A DNA stretch of 34,510 nt. Source: a virus. The translations under genes were made by a program, and so were the position numbers. The notes under the pieces were generated by a model, which saw only the letters and a list, made by a program, of their open reading frames with translations, did not search any database and was not told the origin of the DNA. Shown here piece after piece: positions 7,260-16,340 of the stretch (its first letter is position 1; each line of letters begins with the position of its first letter). The DNA lies in IMG/VR virus record IMGVR_UViG_3300032132_000026, positions 1-34,510 of that record. The stretch is one strand, 5' to 3'.

Positions 7260-7504
7260 TGTCCTGCCTTTTGCTTGTCTCTCCAGCGTTTTTGTTTAGC
7301 CCGTGTCCGTTCCGGGAATTGTGAACGATAATACTTCCCGTAGGACTTTATGACACCCCGGTTGGCCTCGCGCCAAAGATACTGCTTCTCGCCAAAGCAG
7401 TCCTTGCACTGTCGCCGGGGTTTGCCTGTGTCAGCCCGTATAGCGAACTCGGTCTCGTCCTTTTTCGCTTGACATTTACTGCACTTCTTCATGCAATCCG
7501 CCAT
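7256..7504 (-). CDS. Zinc-finger protein, 82 aa
   Basis: The product carries C8-x2-C11 and C33-x2-C36, separated by K-x-E-F-x-I-R-x-D-T-G-K-P, followed by a basic helical tail (EKQYLWREANRG...YYRSQFPERTRAKQKRWRDKQ). This is the common phage small zinc-binding type related to the N-terminal finger of HNH/endonuclease-VII-like proteins (C-x2-C...F...C-x2-C), but no HNH catalytic residues follow. The start at 7504 has GGAGAG eight bases before it. ATG at 7492 is an alternative. It sits inside the fibre region, coupled by ATGA to the fibre-like gene. It probably binds nucleic acid; the exact role is unknown. Confidence 0.65.
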   Translation of the reverse strand: MADCMKKCSKCQAKKDETEFAIRADTGKPRRQCKDCFGEKQYLWREANRGVIKSYGKYYRSQFPERTRAKQKRWRDKQKAGQ

Positions 7505-7548
7505 CCTCCGATCTCTCTCCCAAATTGTCAACATTTTACTGTTCATAT

Positions 7549-7746
7549 TCAGTTCCAGAAAGCACCCATCATTATAGTGACCGCCCTGCCGCAACCCAAC
7601 CCAGCCACCCCTATTTCTGTGACAAACGGATAATCCGACGGCGTTACCCGCATATATGCCGCACCCGATAAACCCATAGTTCCGTCCAATGATACACGAA
7701 CCATCAAGATCCTGCCGGGTGGGGTTTGGCTCTTATCTGCGACCAT
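7549..7746 (-). CDS. Small hypothetical protein, 65 aa
   Basis: The ATG at 7746 lies ten bases after the giant-gene stop and has AGGGA eight bases upstream; the longer frame inside the giant gene is rejected. The product (MVADKSQTPPGRILMVRVSL...) is beta-rich, with no signal and a C-terminus ending VTIMMGAFWN. Its G-A-A-Y-M-R-V-T segment may be part of a small barrel. No family recognised. Its place between the giant protein and the fibre genes suggests a minor structural or chaperone role. Confidence 0.5.
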   Translation of the reverse strand: MVADKSQTPPGRILMVRVSLDGTMGLSGAAYMRVTPSDYPFVTEIGVAGLGCGRAVTIMMGAFWN

Positions 7747-7756
7747 TTGTGGTTCC

Positions 7757-10700
7757 CTAAAAGTGCCTTTTGTTGGGGTCAATTTTTTTGAACCGCAATT
7801 TACTGCCGCCGCCTGTGCTTTTCTTGGGTTTGTTCTCAAACGACATGGCCCCCCACCCGACCACGGACGCTCCTCCGGCTCCGAGCAACCCCGTAGTTCC
7901 GTCAACCTTAGCCCCATCGTAAGCCTCCTGCCACGACAGCGGTATCACCAAGTTTAGGGAAGCCTCCCTCGCCATATCCAAGCTAAAGCGTTTAACGTAA
8001 TCCCCCATATAGGTTTCCGAGGTGTGGAAGGTGGCGAGGGTCTGGAGGGCCGGATTCAGCTTTGAGCGCAAAAACCGCGCCCAAACCTCAGACATATCGG
8101 TGTCTGCATAGCCGCCGCCAGCCAGCTTAACCACCCTCCCCGTCCCCGTTGTTTTCTCCAGCGTTACGACTCTTGCAGCCAGCACTAGCCACGGGCGCAG
8201 ACCCATAGTGAAATCTATATATACATTGCCCCACCGAGCCGTAAGAAACTTGGATGATCTTGGGTCATCTTCTACTTCAGCCCCCATTAGAACCGCAAGT
8301 GCGTAGATCGACGGGATTAAGGCGAATATCTTGGCGTCTTGCTTCAGTAGAAACAGTTGGGTTTCCCGCGATGCAGAATAAATACCCTTTCCTGGTGCTA
8401 CGGCCCGGACGCCGTGGACAAGCGGGTTTGCCATTGCTTGTAGTCTGCTAATGTTGAGTCGCGGAGAGAAGAAAATAGAAGTACCCGCTTGCATAAGTTG
8501 TTGCTGCTTGTGGTTGGTGATAGAGCCTCGACCAGAGAGCACGTTTATGTCGGCGGCAAGGGCTAACTTATCCCCGATAGGCAGTTCTCCGTGCTGGTCG
8601 GATAAGGCGTCCCGCCACTTCGTATAGACCTCCATTCTCAGGACGTTCAAGTAGAAAGAGAAAGCCCTGCCAGACCCCTTGGTTGCTGACGCTAAGTGTC
8701 CCCACACGCCCTTCCAGCCCTTATCTTTTGTGCTGGCCTCATTGATCCACCGGGACTGAAGTTCCTCCTCTGCCTTCAATAGAGACCCGTCGTTTATGTC
8801 CGAGATAAACAACCCAGCGTCGGCTGTCGCCTCGTCGTAATAGCGGCTCTCTTGTAACTCTATCATCTTTTTGTCGTAATAGGACTGCGATCGACCCGCC
8901 CTAATCATCCCTGGTATGATTTTGAGCGCGGTGACGGGGTTGGTCAGGAATAGCATCCCCCCTTGTCGGCCAACGGCAGAATAGTCCGACGACGTAACTG
9001 TAGCCCGACTGGTGTGTGATAGGGTGGCAAGTATGTCCCCCGTCCTTTCCAGCGCACCTTGCAGTGATCGTTGGTGCTTTGCGTGAGCCCTGGAATAGAC
9101 CCGCTTGGCGTCTTGTAGTTTTTTGCGAGCCTCAATGGTTTTTTCGTCTGGTTTGTATTCCGGGGTCTCCCGCTTTGAGAAGTCTCCCTCGGCCAACCTG
9201 CGTTCCATGTCTGCTATCTGTCGCGCTGCCCTTTTCTGGAATTGAACATTCCACGCTTCTTCTGGAGTCGGCTTGGGGTTGGCGAGTAGTTGGAGTTCCT
9301 TGAGTTCTGCCTTTAATGCGTCTCGCTCGGCTTTGGCCGCTTGCAGTTCCTTTGTGTTCGGGGTCTTGCTTTTCTTTTTCTCTGGAAATAGGTCTCTATT
9401 GTCGATCCGTCGCTGCAACTCCGCTGTTGACTTCTCTACGGCGGCAATGGCACGGGATACCCTTTGTTCGTCGGTTAACTCTTTCTTGCCAAATATAGCC
9501 GTGAATTGCTCCCGGAGTTCGTCTCTACGCGCCCGTAGTACCATCGCTTCTTCGTCTAACTGTACGTCCGACGGTTTTTTGACGATAGGGCCGTGTTCAA
9601 TCTGGTGCTCAAGCGACTTAATCTGGTTGTTTAGCCGTGTCTTTACGGCGGCGAGTGCAGACTTGAGGTTATTTGCTGCGTTTGTCCCGAGGAACCCTCC
9701 CTTGCGCTTCAGTTCGTTTACCTTTGCGATCAGACGCAGTTCTTCTGACTCCTTTTCTCGTTGCTCTAACCCTGTTAACTTGGCTTGCCTTCCGGGAATG
9801 GCCGCGCCCGTGTCCGATGTTTTTGACTGCATATCTTGTAGCTTTGCCACGTTCTGCAACTCGCCCCTGATGCGCCCCAACTCACGGTTGATTTCCTTCT
9901 TAGATCGCTGCCGGAATCTGCCGTACCCCGATATGGCGTCCATTGTGTCCCGTCGAGTGATCTCAGGCACAACCTCGCGCAACATCTCATGCACCCTGTC
10001 TACCACGGCGTCACGATCCTTTACGCCCTCCCCTATGACGGATTTGGCGAGGGCTTGTGCCGCGCCGTGAATGTCGTCAACAGCACCCTCGTCAACCTTG
10101 TCCGACACCCGCTGTAACGCCGCGTCCCTGACTTCTGCTACGGTTTTGCCCGTGATCGCGCCCTTGACGGATGCTCTGTTGCGCTTTGCCAGCCTACCCC
10201 CGCCCTGATCTATCATGGCGTCTATGGCGTTATCCAAGCCGTCCCTAACAACCTTATACAACTCGTCAAGATGCGGCTTTACCGTGTCCCCCAGTAGCCT
10301 GATCATTTCAGCCGACCACAGAGCAAAGTCCCGGCCAGTTGTGGCGGCGGCGGCTACTGCTATGTCCGTGTAATCGGCCACGTCGGACAAGTCGATGCCC
10401 GCATGGAACCTATACCCCTTTTTCTTCAATCGCTCTATAGCTGCGTCTCTACGCTTGTTCAGACGCCCTATGATTCTTTCTGCGACAGCCTGTACCTCTG
10501 GGCTTATCGCCGGGGCGTCGGCGTCTGGGCCAGCCAATTTCCTATGCACCCGCTTTGATTGTTTAGTGGCGGCTCGCTCGTCTGCGGTGTCTATGGCCTC
10601 AACCTCTTTTTGGGCTAGGGCTTGAATCTCCGCGTGTTGAGTGCGAACCTCCTCTAATTCGGCGTTCCTCTGTTCGGGCGTCATTTCGCCCTGTTCTACC

Positions 10701-13700
10701 AACTCGGCGGTTATTTGAGACCGCCTAGATGTCATTGTTGTGATTGAGAAGTCCGACTGCACCCACAGTTTTCTCAGGTGCATCGAGTGGGACGCTGCTG
10801 TTCCCGCTAGATGATAGGCGCGATGAGCGTCGTTCATCCTTAGTTCCAGTCCCCGCAGACGCGCCTCTGCGTTAGATTCTGCCTCGGCGTCTCCCGTCTC
10901 CCGCGCAGCCTCGCGCTCCCGGAACACCGACTCGTATTCTGTTTCTAGGGTGACGTTGTGGTGCAGCAACAGGGCTTGTTCTTTCGCGCTTACCGCCACT
11001 GATTCGGAGCCTCCAACCAACGACTTCAGGTTCGTCGGCGCGTCCCTTTTCTGTGCTTCCGACTGAATCCTCGATACTACTCGCTCCGGGGCTGTCGGGT
11101 CAGCCTCTGCTGTTTCCATTGCCTCGCCCCAGACTCGCTCTCCAAAGCCATGCTGCGCCTCCTTGTAGACTGGCGGCAGACCCATTTCTTCTCTGCGAGC
11201 ATCCGTGGCCTCGTTCTTTATGCTGTATGCTTTCCCCTCTGGGTCTACGCGGGGCTCCTGTTCGGGTTCTGCCTGTGCCTGTTCCCCCGCGAGTGGATCT
11301 ATGACCGGAGGGGCGTCGGGCATCGAGTCGAGCATAGGGGTTTCAGACTCAACCCCAGACTCCGACTGCGAGACCTGAGCCTCCAGCGCGTCCAGCATGG
11401 GCGTTTCGGATTCTGCCTGTGCCTGTTCCCCCGTGAGTGGGTCTATGACCGGGGGGGCGTCGGGCTGGGCGTCGGGCTTGCGAGGCGAAATCGGAACGTC
11501 AGAACTTACAATAGTTTCTTGTGCGAGGCCCACTGGATCGTTCCGTATAAGGGCGGCGTCGGGTATGTCTCTAGCGCGAACCTCCACAATACCTATATCC
11601 TGTGGGTCTACTGCCGCCCATGTGTCCCTGCTCCCGAAAATTATTGGGTCTTCTACTCCCGTGGCAGACTCTCTAGCCCCCCTATATGTCACCATACCAT
11701 CAAAAACGGTTCCGTGAAAGTTGGCTTGTTTGACCGCCTGACGGACAGCCCCGTCAAGATCACCGCGCTTTGCGCCAGATAGCACCTCGTCTTCTCTCGC
11801 TATCCGCTTGAAAAACGACTCTATAGGTTCTTGCGTCCTCGCCGCTTCGACGTTTCGGGTCAACTCCCTCTGCATATGTATCGCAGAATCGCGTGATCGA
11901 GTAAGACTAACCCCGCGATGCGTAATGCTGGTTCCCTTCCCTAGACCAGCCTGTTCGCCTTGCGCCACATCTTGCAAAACCCCACTAGACACAACGGCTC
12001 CACTCTTTGTTGTAACGTGAAAAAGAACAGGCGGCAGGTCGTCCTTGGTGACAACTTTTCCATTCAGAATCTCACCAGTCTCCGTTACCTGTAGTCTAGA
12101 TTCTCCAAACGCGGGTTTGAAATCGGAAACTTCTTCCCGTGTCAAAAAAACCCTCGGCGCATCCGTCCGGGCGTCGGGCTGGGCGTCGGGCTGGGCGGGT
12201 TCCCCTGCGAGTGGGTCTATGACGGGAGGGGCGTCGGGTTGGGCCTCTTGGAACAGGGCTATGTTTTCGGCGGTCTGCCGTCCAGTTCCCGTAGGTCGAA
12301 TATCTTGGTCTATAAATCTGACACCCGTAAATCCTTGCTCCACCATTGACGCACGGAACGTATCTACGTTTTCGTCCCCAATGTATTGCTCAAACGCTGG
12401 GTCTAGGAGTTCGTACAAACTGCTCTCATCTAAAGACCATTCCGCATCGGCTGGCGAGATATTAAGGTCACTCATTGTCTGCTTTGCGGTAGATTCGGAG
12501 GCGATAGTCTTTGGATCAATCTGAATGCTCTGAATCGGAAGGGCGGCAAACATCGACGGCGACGAACGCTCCTCTCGTCGGGCAGTCGCATACGCCTCTG
12601 CTTGCTCCCTGTCGGCAGAGGTGAACAGCAGACCTCTCTGACGGGCGGGCGAGCGCATACCCCCGCCGTGATACACGGTCTCCGTCTGGGCGTCGGGCTG
12701 GGCGGCGGGGGCTAGGTCGGGGTCAGCAAACACATCTGACCCAACCACCTCACCAGACCTAACGCTTATTTCAGGCTCCGCGTCTGCCAAGCGTCCAGAG
12801 GTAATTTCCTCGCGTGAAAACGCGACACGCTGCACAGCGTTTGCGTCATGTACCCCGTAGTGGGTCTTGGCATATTCCAAATCTCTCGTAACGAAAACAC
12901 CATCCCCCTTAAATTCCACCTGTGCGCCTGGTTCCATTGACGATGATTGCCGACTGTCTGCACCCGAAACCGCTCGCCCACCGTCGCTGCGCGATACGCG
13001 ATAACCGACAAGCCTCCCGTCTGGCAGTTGCTCCCAATTATCCGCCGCCCTTGGCAACTCCTCCCAGTTCCCTACACGCGCCACCGACCCCCCCATCTGC
13101 ACGGCGTCGGGACTAGAATCAAAACTCACCGTCGGGCCTTCTTCGGCCTCAACCAGCCTAGCCGCAGAACCAGGTTCGCCCACGGTCTCTGGCCCTGCAC
13201 CTTCCGTCGGGGGCGCACCAAGAGCCTCCAGCCCAGCCTTGTCTCTCGCCAACTGCTCAGGCGTCCTTCCGCTTAGAACGTCGTCCAACGTGGGTCTGGC
13301 TTGTGGGGTGTCGGGAATGGCCCCTTCCGGTTGTGCATCCGGGGTCTGTTGCCCTTGGGTAAGCGCACTGATCGTCCCCATTCCCTTGCCTATTACGCCA
13401 CCCATCGCAGCCGCCTCGCCTACCCCGTCCCACACCCCATCAAAAGACCAATCCTTCACACCCGTCGCCATGTCCGTAAGGTTCTCCCACGCCTGAGTGA
13501 CACCCTCCTCTGTGGATTCGGTTCCAGCAGATGTTAAGACATCCTTTATCTTCTCCATACCCGACCGCTTGAACTCCGAGTTTCCAAACAACTTCTTAAC
13601 CAATTTCCCCGTACCCAACTGCTCGGCAATCCTCTCCATCAAGGCGGTTGACAGGATGTTCGCGGCACGCTTGGTTGGCTCCATATCCGGGTGGTTCTCG

Positions 13701-14608
13701 TCTAACTCAAAGGCCTTGTTGCCAGCCGCGCTCATGCCCATCATGCCCCCGGCTTGGCCCTTGGTGGCTAACATTGCCGCCAACTGGGGAACGAACTCCA
13801 GGAACCCGAAAACCGCCATTTTCGCAGCCTCGTCGTAATCCTTTTTCTGCACCGCATCTACCAAACCGCCGTACCCGCCCCTGTCCACGGGGATTTTCTT
13901 GGCGAGCCTTCTCAACTTGCGAGCCGACCACTTGGCGGGGTCTCCCACCAAATCCTCTAGTAGGGTTTTCGGTGGGCCGTCTTTTCCCCACGCTGCCTCC
14001 ACGTCTTGCTCGTATTTCTGCCTATCTGCGTCGGAAAAGAAAATAGGCCGCTGCTGGCTACCAAACTGCTCCAGCGTCTCCGCAATTCCTGCGAGAACGC
14101 CAGAGGACAGGTTGAGCAATCCGACCCCCAAAGCCTTTGGAGCCTCAGTCAATAGCGACCCGGACGGCGTGGTAGATGTCTGTACGGGTGTGGGTTGCCC
14201 TGCATCCCGCTCATACGGCTCACTGGGTCTGTCTATTCCAGGTGGGCTATATTCGGGTAGGTCTCCGAATTGTGTTGGCCCAACAGGGGCATCGAGTTGA
14301 CCCCCGACACCAGCATCGGAAGCAACAGGAGCGGGTGTGAGCGAGGAGGAGTTGCCGCTGTCCCGTGATGTTTCCGCACCAGCATCAGGGGTCAACCCGA
14401 TGCTCTTGTTAAACTCTTGTAACTGGGGCGATGGGCCGTCTGCGGTCTCTTGCTGCGAGTACCTCTCAAACGGGTCAATAGAGCCTTCGGCTAATCTCCT
14501 CTCCCTTGCCCTCTTGTATTTGGAGAAAGGGTCTGTCTGTCCCTGTTCGTCCGTTTCCGGCTCGGGTCGGCCCCGGCGTCTCAGGTACAACTCAAACGGG
14601 TCTGACAT
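7757..14608 (-). CDS. Giant polyvalent-type protein with ART-like segments, probable internal virion protein, 2283 aa
   Basis: This is the largest gene, about 20% of the window. Three DPFxxY repeats open it (residues 3-8, 26-31, 45-50). A hydrophobic segment follows near 160-180, then a helical region (270-420). Three segments resemble ADP-ribosyltransferase-type folds: about 530-600 (VGYRVSR...GDGVFVTRDLEYAKTHYG), 643-700 (TVYHGGG...GLLFTSADREQAEAYA) and 858-1010 (LFHVTT...GVSLTRS...GIVEV). Between and after them run acidic Pro-rich linkers with three copies of DAPPVIDPL[AT]GE. A long coiled-coil region (1180-1900) precedes a conserved helical C-terminal part (about 1900-2283) ending in a basic tail. 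The design matches phage polyvalent proteins, thought to be injected with DNA to act on the host. Catalysis is not proven. Confidence 0.75.
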   Translation of the reverse strand: MSDPFELYLRRRGRPEPETDEQGQTDPFSKYKRARERRLAEGSIDPFERYSQQETADGPSPQLQEFNKSIGLTPDAGAETSRDSGNSSSLTPAPVASDAGVGGQLDAPVGPTQFGDLPEYSPPGIDRPSEPYERDAGQPTPVQTSTTPSGSLLTEAPKALGVGLLNLSSGVLAGIAETLEQFGSQQRPIFFSDADRQKYEQDVEAAWGKDGPPKTLLEDLVGDPAKWSARKLRRLAKKIPVDRGGYGGLVDAVQKKDYDEAAKMAVFGFLEFVPQLAAMLATKGQAGGMMGMSAAGNKAFELDENHPDMEPTKRAANILSTALMERIAEQLGTGKLVKKLFGNSEFKRSGMEKIKDVLTSAGTESTEEGVTQAWENLTDMATGVKDWSFDGVWDGVGEAAAMGGVIGKGMGTISALTQGQQTPDAQPEGAIPDTPQARPTLDDVLSGRTPEQLARDKAGLEALGAPPTEGAGPETVGEPGSAARLVEAEEGPTVSFDSSPDAVQMGGSVARVGNWEELPRAADNWEQLPDGRLVGYRVSRSDGGRAVSGADSRQSSSMEPGAQVEFKGDGVFVTRDLEYAKTHYGVHDANAVQRVAFSREEITSGRLADAEPEISVRSGEVVGSDVFADPDLAPAAQPDAQTETVYHGGGMRSPARQRGLLFTSADREQAEAYATARREERSSPSMFAALPIQSIQIDPKTIASESTAKQTMSDLNISPADAEWSLDESSLYELLDPAFEQYIGDENVDTFRASMVEQGFTGVRFIDQDIRPTGTGRQTAENIALFQEAQPDAPPVIDPLAGEPAQPDAQPDARTDAPRVFLTREEVSDFKPAFGESRLQVTETGEILNGKVVTKDDLPPVLFHVTTKSGAVVSSGVLQDVAQGEQAGLGKGTSITHRGVSLTRSRDSAIHMQRELTRNVEAARTQEPIESFFKRIAREDEVLSGAKRGDLDGAVRQAVKQANFHGTVFDGMVTYRGARESATGVEDPIIFGSRDTWAAVDPQDIGIVEVRARDIPDAALIRNDPVGLAQETIVSSDVPISPRKPDAQPDAPPVIDPLTGEQAQAESETPMLDALEAQVSQSESGVESETPMLDSMPDAPPVIDPLAGEQAQAEPEQEPRVDPEGKAYSIKNEATDARREEMGLPPVYKEAQHGFGERVWGEAMETAEADPTAPERVVSRIQSEAQKRDAPTNLKSLVGGSESVAVSAKEQALLLHHNVTLETEYESVFREREAARETGDAEAESNAEARLRGLELRMNDAHRAYHLAGTAASHSMHLRKLWVQSDFSITTMTSRRSQITAELVEQGEMTPEQRNAELEEVRTQHAEIQALAQKEVEAIDTADERAATKQSKRVHRKLAGPDADAPAISPEVQAVAERIIGRLNKRRDAAIERLKKKGYRFHAGIDLSDVADYTDIAVAAAATTGRDFALWSAEMIRLLGDTVKPHLDELYKVVRDGLDNAIDAMIDQGGGRLAKRNRASVKGAITGKTVAEVRDAALQRVSDKVDEGAVDDIHGAAQALAKSVIGEGVKDRDAVVDRVHEMLREVVPEITRRDTMDAISGYGRFRQRSKKEINRELGRIRGELQNVAKLQDMQSKTSDTGAAIPGRQAKLTGLEQREKESEELRLIAKVNELKRKGGFLGTNAANNLKSALAAVKTRLNNQIKSLEHQIEHGPIVKKPSDVQLDEEAMVLRARRDELREQFTAIFGKKELTDEQRVSRAIAAVEKSTAELQRRIDNRDLFPEKKKSKTPNTKELQAAKAERDALKAELKELQLLANPKPTPEEAWNVQFQKRAARQIADMERRLAEGDFSKRETPEYKPDEKTIEARKKLQDAKRVYSRAHAKHQRSLQGALERTGDILATLSHTSRATVTSSDYSAVGRQGGMLFLTNPVTALKIIPGMIRAGRSQSYYDKKMIELQESRYYDEATADAGLFISDINDGSLLKAEEELQSRWINEASTKDKGWKGVWGHLASATKGSGRAFSFYLNVLRMEVYTKWRDALSDQHGELPIGDKLALAADINVLSGRGSITNHKQQQLMQAGTSIFFSPRLNISRLQAMANPLVHGVRAVAPGKGIYSASRETQLFLLKQDAKIFALIPSIYALAVLMGAEVEDDPRSSKFLTARWGNVYIDFTMGLRPWLVLAARVVTLEKTTGTGRVVKLAGGGYADTDMSEVWARFLRSKLNPALQTLATFHTSETYMGDYVKRFSLDMAREASLNLVIPLSWQEAYDGAKVDGTTGLLGAGGASVVGWGAMSFENKPKKSTGGGSKLRFKKIDPNKRHF

Positions 14609-14613
14609 TAGAA

Positions 14614-15822
14614 CTACGCCCCGGAGCCATATATGTCCTCAAAAAACGAGGATACCGTATTGTCTAGTTCTTCGTCTGGAACATCCTTCGCCGCCGCTTG
14701 TCCGCGAGCAACTTGCTGCTTTAGTGCGTCTATGACTTTCTGTGGGACTTTATTGTATAGGTCTGAGTTCGGGTCTTTTAGTGCGTCGTGCAGCGTCAGT
14801 GCGGCATTGTGACCCCTTTCAACAGCTTGCGTTTGTCGCCTCGCCTTCACCGCCGCTTCTGCATTTGGTGAATGCGTCTTCATCTCCGTTGTCCTTTTCA
14901 GGTTAGTATCGGGGTCAAAGTATGTCTCCGTCTGAAGCGTCGGCATCCCCTTTAGTTGTATCTCTGAATTTAGACGCCTCACATCAGCCGCCTGTTCGTT
15001 TCTTCCCGCCGCTTCGTAGGTCGCTGCTATCTCGTTGAGCGAGTCAACATATTTCTGCTTGTACTCATCGGTTCCGGGGTGCAGACCCTTTAGTTCGTCC
15101 GACTCACTCAGCGCAGCGTGTGTCAAGTATAGATTCTGAATGGTGTGTTCTTGGCGTTGTCGCGCCGACAACATACTATACTCTTGGGTGTTCATTGCGC
15201 TAATTTCGTTGTACTGCGCCCTGAAATTATCCCTCAGTAGATCTTGATACCCGCCCTGAGCAACAACGTCCAGCTTTCCGGATATATCCATTTTCTGTCG
15301 CTCTGCGAGTGACTTGTTGTCAATGCCCCTGCCTATGTTTCGCACTTCTCCGGGTGCTCTGGCGAGGTTGACTTCGTGCTCTCGCTTTGCCGCAAGTTCT
15401 AGCTTGGCTTCTCCCTTTACCCGCTCTGCCTCTTGCATACGGCGCAACTTACCAGTCTCAGAAGGCTTCAACCCAAAACGCCGGGCATCCTCTCTGTCCT
15501 TAGTCAACCCTGCGCCTTGAGCCAAAGCCGCAGCGGTATGCCCAATCCGAGGTTGCCGAGTAGCCCTAATGCCGGACGCCTGACCAGTGGGTCGGATGTT
15601 AAACTGCGGAGCCGCAGCCGCAGCCGGAGCCGGGGTTGGGTCGCTCAATAAATCGGGTTTCTTGATGCTTTCGTTAAGGCTGGCAACCGAGTTATCCTCG
15701 ATTGGCTTAACCAAGTCATCGTCAGCCTGAGTCTGAACGTCAGGAATTTCCTTTTGGGTACGCGGGGTTCTGGTTATCCCTCTACCACTACCCGATGACC
15801 CTATCTCGCGTATAATCGCCAT
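14614..15822 (-). CDS. Helical internal virion-like protein, 402 aa
   Basis: The start at 15822 (MAIIREIGSSGSGRG) has AAGGGG before it and lies ten bases after the upstream stop. The protein is soluble. An N-terminal disordered stretch holds a Pro/Ala linker (PTPAPAAAAAPQFNIRP, about 75-90), followed by long charged helices (110-330) and an acidic C-terminus. No signal, no membrane segment and no known catalytic motif. Its place directly before the giant polyvalent gene, and its helical make-up, recall the medium-sized internal core proteins of podoviruses that travel with the ejected DNA. That assignment is by context, not by sequence similarity. Confidence 0.6.
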   Translation of the reverse strand: MAIIREIGSSGSGRGITRTPRTQKEIPDVQTQADDDLVKPIEDNSVASLNESIKKPDLLSDPTPAPAAAAAPQFNIRPTGQASGIRATRQPRIGHTAAALAQGAGLTKDREDARRFGLKPSETGKLRRMQEAERVKGEAKLELAAKREHEVNLARAPGEVRNIGRGIDNKSLAERQKMDISGKLDVVAQGGYQDLLRDNFRAQYNEISAMNTQEYSMLSARQRQEHTIQNLYLTHAALSESDELKGLHPGTDEYKQKYVDSLNEIAATYEAAGRNEQAADVRRLNSEIQLKGMPTLQTETYFDPDTNLKRTTEMKTHSPNAEAAVKARRQTQAVERGHNAALTLHDALKDPNSDLYNKVPQKVIDALKQQVARGQAAAKDVPDEELDNTVSSFFEDIYGSGA

Positions 15823-15832
15823 GATATACCCC

Positions 15833-16279
15833 TTACTCTGCGACGACGGTACTGCCGTCAATGCTCTTGACCGTCTGGATTCCGTGGTTGATCGTAACCG
15901 TTGCTGCCGCCCCGCCCTGTATGGTCTCGTTAGGAATCATCTTGGTAGTTCGGTTCGTGCTGGCTAAAGCCTCGTAATCGTCAACAACGTGCGAGTTAAA
16001 CGAGTACACAATCTGCTTCCAACTGGCTGTATTTCCAGTGTTTGTGCTAATCTCAGCCTGTGTTTCCGTCAGGTTCGGGAAATTAGTGACAACAAAGCAC
16101 ATATACGCCACACCAGCGCGAATGCCGCCGACCAGGTTAGTCGAGTTGGCTGAGTCAATCAGCGCGTAATCCGTGAAGTGCGCTCCGGGACTGTCGTTCC
16201 ACTGTGCATTCGCAGTTGTGAGAATACCCATATATACCCCCAATGCCGCGCCTAATACCGTCATTCCTGCCTTACTCAT
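15833..16279 (-). CDS. Secreted hypothetical protein, 148 aa
   Basis: The start at 16279 has AGGAGACAGGC directly upstream. The first 25 residues (MSKAGMTVLGAALGVYMGILTTANA) look like a Sec signal peptide with an A-x-A cleavage site. The mature part is beta-rich, with ISTNTGNTASWKQIVYSF in the middle and a C-terminal VTINHGIQTVKSIDGSTVV strand pattern, like a small jelly-roll or fibre-head domain. It is placed among tail genes, between two paralogous adhesin-like genes and an internal-protein gene. A secreted product here is unexpected. Role unknown; possibly a virion spike or a surface decoration. Confidence 0.6.
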   Translation of the reverse strand: MSKAGMTVLGAALGVYMGILTTANAQWNDSPGAHFTDYALIDSANSTNLVGGIRAGVAYMCFVVTNFPNLTETQAEISTNTGNTASWKQIVYSFNSHVVDDYEALASTNRTTKMIPNETIQGGAAATVTINHGIQTVKSIDGSTVVAE

Positions 16280-16340
16280 GCCTGTCTCCTTTTGTTGCTT
16301 GTTACATCTACTATCATTATTGAGAATGATCAAGTTATTA

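Noticed and set aside
9273-10070. 265-residue plus-strand open frame
   Set aside because: It lies wholly antisense to the coiled-coil part of the giant protein, is Ser/Cys/Arg-rich, and has no ribosome site; a frame shadow.
11150-11782. 210-residue plus-strand open frame with internal repeats
   Set aside because: The repeats are the antisense image of the DAPPVIDPL linkers of the giant protein.
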